A stretch of 64,000 nucleotides of DNA from Rugalucina vietnamica (lineage: Eukaryota > Mollusca > Bivalvia > Lucinida > Lucinidae), in NCBI GenBank assembly GCA_964017185.1, contig OZ024884.1, positions 17,427,048-17,491,047 on the forward strand, given 5' to 3'. Shown one piece after another: positions 55,270 to 64,000 of the stretch; the stretch's first letter is position 1, and every line of letters begins with the position of its first letter. The translations under genes were made by a program, and so were the position numbers. Under the pieces are notes generated by a model, which ran no database searches, was not told where the DNA came from, and saw nothing but the letters and a program-made list of their open reading frames with translations.

Positions 55270-56195
55270 CTTTTTCTTACATACTCCGATTTTATCCTTT
55301 TACCGGTAACATAACCTGGTACCGTGCTTTAACCCTTGTGACGTTGTGCATATTACGGATGTGACGTCAAATGTAAATAAATCGCTGTCAAAGTCAATAG
55401 AGATGTTTTTATTTTAAAACGAGCGTGATTCAAGAATACTCGCTGTGAAAAACATCACTTTTGTCTAGTTTTGGTGAACGCCATTGCTGCAAGCAGTAGA
55501 AACAATCGAATAATATCGCGTGCTTTTCTTATCTTGCATGAGCAACCAAACCAGCAGTGTAAGATCGATTTATCTACCACCACTAAAATGCCGGAATTTT
55601 TCTATCTTTATGATAGAGGTATGTAAGAAAAATGTGTCTTTGGAAAAAATCCCATTGTACTTCGGGGGACCCAATAAACAATTTATGACCCATCAGAAAA
55701 TGTACTCGGGTGCGGGGTTGACTTAATTGTCACCAGGCCTTATATTAATGGCTTCTTAATTTGAGTGAAAAGCAACTATTCTATAGAGCATTTTGTTAAG
55801 AATTAGGTATTAGCCCAGCAAAATACCAAAACGATATGTCCACATTTTGTGCATCTTAGTTATACTAATCTCCTTTGAAATTATCTTTTTGGTACTAGTA
55901 TTTTGCGGGGCTCTATGTAAGCTTCTCTGTTAAAACTACATTTTGGTCAAAAATGGCAATTTTCCCTACATTTGCCCATATTGGCGGCCATTTTGTGCTA
56001 CCACAGCAACCATAAAAGTCAAATTAATATTAGATCCAAACACTTGGATCATTCATCAATTAAACCATGCAGAATTGAATGCTGGGCAGCAACTTTTATT
56101 TTTTTTCGCTTTTAGGTAGACCAGAAAACCCTGTTAATACACGCCCCCCTTTCATCGCAGATTGATGCAAGCGCAGATCATCAGGATAACATAGC
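55270..56195. other. No recognisable gene
   Basis: A GC-richer start is followed by AT-rich DNA. Short frames (for example 55520-55726) have no supported homology. Confidence 0.4.
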
Positions 56196-56202
56196 CATGT
56201 CA

Positions 56203-56475
56203 TATATACCCACTTATGCCCAACCTTTATATAGAAAAACTGGGTAAAGCAGGGGTTTATTTTTTCTTTTTCTTATTTGTATCCAAAACATAGATTGTGT
56301 GTACTCGTGAGAAACGCCTCGGCGAGGCGGCTTTAACGTGTACCCAGAATGAATGTTTTGAGTAAAAATGTAAAACATAATTTCAACATTTTTCTGATGA
56401 AACTTTTTTATTTTTGCTTCTGAAAAAAAATCTCTGTATATTGCATGGACAAGTTTCCGTAATGTTATGCAAAAT
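56203..56475 (+). repeat. tatacccc/aaacatagattgt repeat, copy 4
   Basis: Begins 'tatacccacttatgccc', followed by 'aaaacatagattgtgtgtac', a small 'cgcctcggcgaggcgg' hairpin, and 'ctctgtatattgcatggaca' near the end. It has the same module order as copy 3. Confidence 0.7.
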
Positions 56476-56499
56476 TTCATGACACATGACAAAACAGAG

Positions 56500-58055
56500 T
56501 GTGGTGCCTGGAAGCTGGATCGATATTACTGCAACCTGTGGCGAAACAATATTAGTTTTGCAAGTACCTACAGATAGGCAATGACCTCTTTGCTGTAGGT
56601 TGAATGATAGAGTCCCAATAGATCTAGCTTCTAATCGTGACACATTTTGTCACATGTCGTGATCTTCGCAGTAAGAGTCATGGGTATACAAGATGGTAAT
56701 CCCTGCCTCAGAGAGCTTTGTTTAGCTGAGTATCCCAATAACACGGCAGTAATTTTCTGTGAATGTAAATCATCAAGTCAAACAAATATGCATTTATTTT
56801 TGTTGTATTATTACATTCTATAATATAAAACTCTTTCACAAAGTAAGAAGTGTTCGAAAGTTATGTTATATCCATCTTAATTGCTAAAATATGTTTTTGT
56901 TGTTTTGTTGTTTTTTTTTTTTCAAGAATTTTGGGTGTTTTTATAAGCACATTACTTGTAAAGAAGTTGAACCATTTTCCTGGGTATCATGCAATTTATA
57001 AGGTTTTAAAGTTAGTCTAAGGTTTCTTAACGGTTTGATCTTTGAAGTGGGAAAGCAATATTGGCCAGTGTCATGCATCGTTGACCATGGAAACTCAATC
57101 ATTGTTGTCAAACAAACCACTACATTACCTGAGAAATGCTCAGTCAACATAATCAAATAATATGGACTGAATTACCCTTATACTCCTCTTATCTTGCTAA
57201 CATGTACATTTGGGAATCGTATTTAACTACATTTGAATAATCTAATTAAAATATACTAAATGATTTTGAAAACGCCTCACTGTACATTGGTTATTAAAAC
57301 TTCATTCAAATCGAGTGGCTGTATAAGATTAACATAGAATCGTGTACCTCGGCACGATAAAGATAATCAAAAATACATATGAGCGCGGATCTGGTAAAAG
57401 GTGTCTTCGGGCATTCAAGTACATTTTATGCTATTAAAATTTAAAAATCATCTAAATTTGAAATATTTGGCATGTTCTCATGTTTATTTCATATAGCTTT
57501 AATATTGTAACACAATCCAAAACACATACATTCTTATGTTCAAACGTTATTTGTATCATGTATGTTACCATGGCAACCATTAAGCCATAAGGACTACCCT
57601 AATTTTAAAGACCAGGTACGCCCTTTGCATTACATGTTTTATCAAACAGTTTGTGAATTTGTGCCTATTGCATAGTCTGTGCAGTAGTATAGATGTTAAA
57701 CTTCAAGAAACACAGAGAGTTTCGAGAATCTTAGTCTTACCTTCTTTTGATTACAGTGATTTAAAGACGTTAACGTCATAAACGTCCAAACGTCATCAAC
57801 AGTTTTATGACGTCATGTTTAGATTGTATCAACTGCACACATTTCAACGTTCATATCTTTGCTATTTGTAAAGATAATCTCTTCAAATTTTCAGGAAATA
57901 CTCAGAGAAACTTGGTCTTTCATATGTAATTAATATCTTAATTTTTCATTTTTATGCCATAAGATCCCTTTTATCAGAACTTGTCCCATATAAGATTGTT
58001 GGCCGGTTTGTTTACTATAGCTGTTTTCATAGACGTCATTCAGACGTAAGAAAAC
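56500..58055. other. No recognisable gene
   Basis: AT-rich. Short frames on both strands without splice or domain evidence. No repeat family of this window was found. Confidence 0.45.
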
Positions 58056-58057
58056 CT

Positions 58058-59367
58058 TACCAGAGGACCAATGGTCCTATAAACGCTCACCTGAGATCTG
58101 GGATATGTGACTTAAGTTGATCTTGCCGTACAATAGGTCAAGATCATCCAAGGGTCATGATTTATATAAACTTTGTAGAGCTTCATTGCCTGATGCCTCA
58201 TGCCAAGTTTCAAAATTATTGGCCTTCTGGTTCTGGAGAAGAAGATTTATAAAGGATTTTGTTATTTATAGCCATGGCGGCCATGTGTTATGTGACTTTG
58301 ACATTTTATATGAACTTTCATTCCCCGTTCCTAACAATGCTCCACAGAAAGTTTGGCTTTAATTTGCATACTGGTTTCAGAGAAGTAGATGTTTGAATAT
58401 TATGGTATATAGCCCCGGGGCAGGGGCAGACAACCCCGTTGGGTCAACTTTTATTTTCATAAACATAAATTTTCTGTCCATTTACATACTCCCAGCAAGT
58501 TTTCCCCCATTTGATTACAATTTACTAAGTTTTCCAATTCAAATGAAATAGCAACCTAAGTTGACCTTGCCATAAAATAATTCAAGGTCACCACAGGTCA
58601 TGATTTATTTAAACTTTTTAGAGCTCCATTGCCTGATGTTTCAAGCCAAGTTTCAAAATCATAGGCCCTCTGGTTCTGGAGAAGAAGATTTTTAAAGGGT
58701 TTTGCTATTTAAAGCCATGGTGGCCATCTAGGTCAATGTGACCTTGACCTTTTATACAAATTTTCATTTCCTCTTCCTAACAATGCTCCACAAGAAGTGT
58801 GGCTTTTATTGGCTTGGCGGTTTCAGAGAAGATGTATTATGGTCATTTACATGTATATAGCCCGGGGGCAGGGGCAGACAACCCCATTGGGCCATTTTTT
58901 TCATAAACATAAATTTTCTGTCCATTTGCATACTCCCTGCAAGTTTTCCCTCATTTATTTACATTTTACTATTTTTCCCCATTCAAATGCATAAGCAACC
59001 TAAGTTGACATTGCCGTAGAATAGGTCAAAGTCATCTCAGGGTCATGATTTATACAAACTTTGTAGAACTCTATTGCCTGATGCATCATGCCAAGTTTCA
59101 AAATCATAGGCCTTCTGGTTCTGGAGAAGAATCCTTTTGAAGGTTTTGCTATTTATAGCCATGGCGTCCATCTTGGTCATGTGAGACCATTTATACAAAC
59201 TTTGGTTCCCCCTTCCTAAGGATGCTCCACATGAAATTTGAATTTGATTGGCCAAGCAGTTTCAGAGAAGAAGATGATTGAAAAGTGTGAACGACAACGA
59301 TAACGACAACGACCACGACGGACGACGGAGCATGGGTATCCTATAAGCTCACTTATAAGGTGAGCTA
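58058..59367 (-). mobile_element. agctcacctgagc element, copy 4 (three core units)
   Basis: Starts 'accagaggaccaatggtccta...gctcacctgag' and ends 'ataagctcacttataaggtgagct'. Three core units have gccatgg-type motifs at 58271, 58714 and 59158 (intervals 443 and 444). The acgacggacgacgg block at 59310-59335 mirrors the CCGTCC block of copy 1. It has fewer units than copy 2, so core number varies between copies. Confidence 0.8.
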
Positions 59368-59483
59368 AGAATGGCTACAGAAAAGTTTTTTTTAAAACAA
59401 ATCTCCACTCGTTCACAACCTAAAGCGCAAGAAAAAAACATCATAAAATAAGGGCTTTATTTCAATGTTGTGAAAGGCGTTCT

Positions 59484-59675
59484 TTGCTGACGTCATGCGT
59501 AAGAGTTCTAAATACATCTAGATTACATCGTCAAAAATATAGGAAACTTTTACATAATCCTATACGACCTTATTACCTCGGTTTTAGTGCAAATGAAAGC
59601 AAACAATTTGACTGGCTTTTGATGTTTCTTTCCAGAAATCATAATGTATCGGATGAATATGTTCCGTCCCCATAA
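59484..59675 (+). other. Unassigned 63-codon open frame
   Basis: The frame encodes a hydrophilic, aromatic-rich peptide (for example YYLGFSANESKQFDWLLMFL). Its codon content looks somewhat more protein-like than its neighbours. No domain, acceptor or donor supports an exon, and no homolog comes to mind. Confidence 0.2.
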
Positions 59676-60379
59676 TTTGTTTTGTTGAATTCTGGAAAAC
59701 GCTCGAATCAATTGTGATTGGCGTTAATAACTTACATGTCGGTTTTGGCATTGCCGTTAAGCAGAATGACTATACTTTTCAGTTCAGAATTATTTTTGGC
59801 GATATTTCCTGTATTCTGAGGGTAAAAAATCATTAAAACCAGTGAGGCGTTTTCAAAGTCCTTTGATAAACCTTACTGATTTTAAAATGCTCTGAGTAAA
59901 ATAAAAATAATACCAAAACTTGTAGGGCTATATATTTTAGCTGAAACAATGCATTTTAATTCATTAAAATATATAGACCTATGAATATAAAAAAGGTTTC
60001 ATTTCATTTTTTAGAAAAAGCGAGACATTAGAACTGGAAAATGATTGTCAACAGTTTCCATAAATGATTTTTGTTAATTAAAATGTTTCAGAAATGAAAT
60101 AACGTAGACTATTACATTGTACATGTTCAGGAAATGACATATTCAGTTCAAAAGTATAAATCCTACACCCAAATACTATCTGTGTTGCTGTACAACGTAC
60201 ACATGTGACTCTGTGCCTCATAATTGACCTTAAATCATTTTCATTATTATGACTTCTTAGGAAGGAGTGATTTTTCTTTTTAATTAGAAAAATCAAAACA
60301 CGTTACAGACGTATAGGTTATAATTTGAATGTTATGCTATTGTATCATGGTTGATAACTATGCTGTCTTCTTCATTTGC

Positions 60380-61046
60380 ATGCCGGTGGGTCGGGAGTCA
60401 GACCCTATGATGGCCCCGACATAAAGCTATTCATTTCAGTTGGTTGAGGCCAGAGCGTCTTGTCTGTTGCTTGGCCCATCGGGACTCAACTGGTGTTTTT
60501 CTTTTGCTCCGGGTTTCAGAAAGTTATTCGGCGCCCAGAGATCTCCATCGTCGGGCAGCTTACTGAATTTGTTGAGTCCTCGTTTTTTATTCATTAGGGT
60601 GGTTATCATGATTTATTCGTTTGTCCTTGGTGATTCATTGACTAGTTAGAGATTCACCACGAGGACCGAACAACTAACTAAATGTTGTTAACCACTGTTG
60701 AAGATAAGGGTGAGGGTAGGCGCCTGTAAAACCGGTTTAAGCCACCCAGTGATTTTATATTACTGATCCAAAGCGATACTTCTGTTGTGGTTATAATTGT
60801 TTTGTGTTTTGGAGTCGATATGTGAACTGTTTGAGCCTTATGTACGTTTTCATATTTTTAGTTCAGTTCGGGTAACTGTGAGGCCGCCTATTGGGGAATA
60901 ACTGCTCACTCAGCTTACGATATATTTTCTTGGTATTAGTACATTAGTGTCATTTTAGTTTTTGTTTCACACCCTTCGGTTTATGGAGTGGGAATTTCTT
61001 TCTGATGGCGCCATTTCCTGATCATTGCCTACTTTTTGTACATAAA
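60380..61046 (+). repeat. Dispersed repeat D1, most complete copy
   Basis: A 670-bp copy starting 'gccggtgggtcgggagtcag' and including 'gaccgaacaactaacta', 'gggtaggcgcctgtaaaacc', 'cgatacttctgttgtgg', 'ccgcctattggggaataact' and 'ggcgccatttcctgatcatt'. Other copies at 9965-10340, 16196-16358 and 35545-35885 are subsets. The frame at 60440-60649 is part of the repeat. Confidence 0.75.
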
Positions 61047-61049
61047 GCT

Positions 61050-63395
61050 TGATAGAAATATTTGGGTTTGAATCCTGATTCTCAGTGATAGTATGTGTTG
61101 TTGAACAACTCTTTTGTTCCCGTCAAGTATCAAAGAAATTGTAGGCTATATTGAGCTTGTAATAATGAAAAATGGTTGACTGTGCTGTTCAGCCTGAGTG
61201 CAAATAAATCATTTGACTGAAATATGTCGTTTGACAATTTTAAAATAGACATTTTTGGAAATTGTAGTAAACAAATAGAATGCAAGGGAGCGCAGTGGTA
61301 TGCGAAACGTTTTTTCGTTGTGTCCTTAATAAAGACACTGGCCAGGAAGAGTTGGCTTTATCTTGACATGAATGAAAATGTGTTGGCCGGGACGTAAAAT
61401 CTAAAACAAGTCAAAGCAAAAATTAAAGTAAAATGATATGAAATGCATTATACCGTGTATATAATGCACTACATGCAACATGCTCAATTTCAAACATGGA
61501 GATTAGTGTCTTTGAAAAAAAAATGTACAATTTCAGACTGGTTATATAATAAAACATTTATCGACGCCTTGTTGAATATTTAGCTGGCGCATATGGTGTA
61601 TATCTGATCAAGTTATCCCGTTGAAACGTACATAATTGTATACTGTTTATTAATGAGAGCCATACGTTTGTGTAACCTAAGGCATCTCAAGATTTGGGTA
61701 CAAATCCCGCAAAAGTAAACTTGATGCCCTGATTTGATTGACCGAAAATGTTGATTTGAATACGCCAAAAATAATAATGTTCACATTAAAATCACGAATT
61801 CAAGCTCGCATAATGGGGACAAGTCTCATATATAAAAGTAAATGTGATGCCCTGATTTGACAAACAAACTAATGTCCACAGCTTGCGTATCTTGATAGAT
61901 TGGATGGGTGCCCTTTAGGTGTGCCTTTTTATATTAGCTTTAAATGTAACTCTACCAATGTTAAACATTATACAGATAAACAACTGCCATTCTCACGTAT
62001 TCTCTGCCATTCTATTTTACCAAAGGATAATAGAGTTGCCCTCAACATTAAAACTTGATTTCATTAATTGACATTTTTATCTTCATTCATTAGATGACAT
62101 CTTCTGCCATTCCAGAAACTTAAGATGTTCCAGATACTGCATAAAACCAAGAGTAGGGTCCCAGAAAAACATGACCATGTAAACTTTATAAGGGATACTG
62201 GACACCCTATCACGTGACAAGACTTTAAATGCAGAACCTGTCGTTTGGTTTATACAATTATATTGTCCAATTTTTATCTAAAAGTGTGTTAAAAATTTAT
62301 TAAACTATTTTGAGATAACCGGTCAATTTGTTTTTTGCCTCCTTGAAAGCATGGTGATCGTTTAAACATGTCATGCAATAAACCTTGTGGTATCTGCGAA
62401 ATTAAGCGGATGACTGACCCGTTTATTACATTTGGGGCATGTAAATAATTATGAGTCAAATCGCTAAAAAATTGGGGGAAAAAACTGCAAATAGATTAAA
62501 TCCCTAGCTTCGGAATATACTGCGCTTGGGTTGACGTTTCCACAAAGCGAGAGTTGTGCTTATCAGATAAGATCGATATGATGTGATTATGTGATTAGTT
62601 ATGTGGTATGTTAAACAGATATCTACTGTTTGTTGGAATATGTCAAACAAATGATGATGTGCATTTATTGCTAATAGATGTCACATATACTAGGCATGAC
62701 TCCATATAGTTATTCTTATAAAATTTTAAATAGCTTGGTTTAGAATTGGAAATGTAACTGGTTTTCGTGGGACCCATTTCCTAGAAAATGGAATGCATTT
62801 GAATAAAAATTACACAAAGCCTACACGTCTAGGATACATAATCTGTAAAATTGAGGATTATTTTGGGGTCATGGGAATGTATTTATCTGGAAAAAACTAG
62901 TGTAAACATGCTTTTTCTGGAAAATTCTCACAGTGGGTAACTTGGGGCGGCTCGTGTGCGCTTATTGTTAGCTGAAAGATGGTATGCCTTTTGTTTCAGA
63001 TTCTTATGTGATTGAAGTCAATGACTACATCGAATATTCTGGCTTATGTTTTTCAAAAAAGCTAAGAAAAATGGGTCCGACGATTTCAACCCGGAAGTAA
63101 CTGAAAAATGATTCACTTGCTCTGAGCGGACCACTCATTTCACAATAATGTATACACAAGTCCATGTATTTGCATCATATTCAACAGCCCCATGATAAAT
63201 CATGCTAAAGAATGTAACATTGCTGACAAAAATAAACAATACAGGTAAATCTTCAAACTTGTATATACAGTGACCACACATAAGTCCTTAACACTTGTCT
63301 AAAGACGTGCCCCATAAGAAGGATTGAGGTCCAATGTTGCACCTATGACGAAGCCTTTTAGAAAAAAAACTGTAAGATGGGTCGAATCAAAATTA
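61050..63395. other. No recognisable gene
   Basis: About 2.3 kb of AT-rich DNA with small repeats of limited length (for example 'gtgatgccctgatttga' twice near 61720 and 61850). It lies 3' of the SH3 exon on the minus strand and may include its 3' UTR. Confidence 0.4.
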
Positions 63396-63401
63396 CAACA
63401 G

Positions 63402-63603
63402 TTATATTTTGATGTTACTAGAATAATTATATGTTTTGATTATTCTGTCGATCTTGTAGGTGGGTATAAGTCCCCTCTCTGGTTTGTTGAGAAATTTGAC
63501 CTCTGCGTATCCGTCCCAGTGGTTCTCGATCAACTGAACAACATCTCCTTGTTTGATATCTATCTCAGTTTGTCTTCTTGCATTATGATCGCGCGTTACT
63601 TGT
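63402..63603 (-). CDS. SH3-domain terminal exon of a gene entering from the right
   Basis: The minus-strand frame encodes VTRDHNARRQTEIDIKQGDV followed by a segment with WDGYAEV and ERGLIPTYKIDRI, then a stop at 63402. This follows an SH3 fold: ALYDY-like start, E-x-D/S-hydrophobic then GD, the Trp/DG loop, and a GL-x-P-x-x-Y-like end (GLIPTYKI). The domain binds proline-rich peptides in signalling or scaffolding proteins. An acceptor ttaattacag ends at 63604. The frame also stays open upstream to 63758, so intron retention or another acceptor is possible. The parent gene (GEF, adaptor or other) cannot be told from this exon. Confidence 0.65.
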
Positions 63604-63677
63604 CTGTAATTAAGGCGATTAGTCACGTAGTACGAATGGTCTATTGATCTTAATCTTTCAGTATCTCCAGATTTTAC

Positions 63678-63707
63678 CTGTGTAAGCTCGTAGACAAGTC
63701 GACACAT
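63678..63707 (-). CDS. Possible 30-nt micro-exon upstream of the SH3 exon
   Basis: On the minus strand tgtgtatttgcag ends just before 63707 and CAG|gtaaaa follows 63678, enclosing 30 nt. Spliced to the SH3 exon across a 74-nt intron, it would be read in a frame different from the continuous read-through. Both options leave the SH3 frame open. It is supported by splice consensus only. Confidence 0.25.
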
Positions 63708-64000
63708 CTGCAAATACACAGTTGTATGTAATACATACACAAAGTACGTAAGATGCATATGGAATACTATGGTTATGTAATGGAAACTGTGAACCCTTAT
63801 ATTTTCATCGTATATATATGTATCGAATTACGAGATATGGTGTCCCAAATTCTACTTACTATGCATGCGCATTACTCATGACATCAACATTCTTGATTGC
63901 AAGTATAATATCTGTTTACGTCATTGTGTTATTCTAAACGAAGATTAAACTTTAACATAGAAAATATTTTGCGCCAACATTTACTACAATAATATATTGG

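Noticed and set aside
63324-63647. 107-codon plus-strand frame
   Set aside because: Antisense to the SH3 exon, and shows no domain.

Overview
The window is gene-poor, AT-rich eukaryotic nuclear DNA crowded with repeats. Dispersed elements ending in agctcacctgagc hairpins, a LINE of the endonuclease/reverse-transcriptase type often labelled 'craniofacial development protein 2-like', tRNA-headed SINEs and many short inverted-repeat elements suggest a mollusc, most likely a bivalve. That assignment rests on recognition of repeat style, not on a search.

Host gene content is small and fragmentary, mostly on the minus strand: a clear carbohydrate-sulfotransferase exon (22864-23053), a possible upstream exon with matching splice phase (38349-38588), a GT31 beta-1,3-galactosyltransferase-like reading frame broken by a one-base shift near its C-terminus (44089-45011), and an SH3-domain exon entering from the right edge (63402-63603, with a possible 30-nt micro-exon). 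A decayed cysteine-rich GCC2/GCC3 exon lies on the plus strand (45501-45675).

Layout. 1-3.6 kb: an AAGGGGTTAGTGC inverted-repeat element and a TTAA-flanked element. 3.6-7.9 kb: a near full-length LINE with an open 1066-codon frame whose reverse-transcriptase YADD box reads YAYD. 8-13.5 kb: minisatellites, a fold-back element and a ~185-bp degenerate satellite. 14.6-20.7 kb: two agctcacctgagc elements in inverted orientation flanking ~430 bp that hold an unrecognised coding-like frame. 21-28 kb: minisatellite, the sulfotransferase exon, a dead LINE fragment and a 1.6-kb TTAA element. 28-36 kb: a region bounded by AAGGGGTCAG inverted ends, containing phased CCAAT boxes and several smaller repeats. 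36.8-42.3 kb: paired copies of two repeat families, one carrying a promoter-like segment, an ATG and a splice donor. 44-46.5 kb: the glycosyltransferase and decayed exon. 47-50 kb: short repeats and a 161-168-bp tandem array. 50.37-54.54 kb: a nested set of transposons, four levels, with target-site duplications visible at three. 54.6-64 kb: hairpins, another agctcacctgagc element, a dispersed repeat and the SH3 exon.

The most interesting signal is not one gene. Several apparently unrelated element families carry promoter-like material (CCAAT boxes, CRE, TATA, ACGCGT arrays) inside their inverted repeats, and one carries a conserved start codon plus splice donor. No complete transposase was recognised, so these look non-autonomous.
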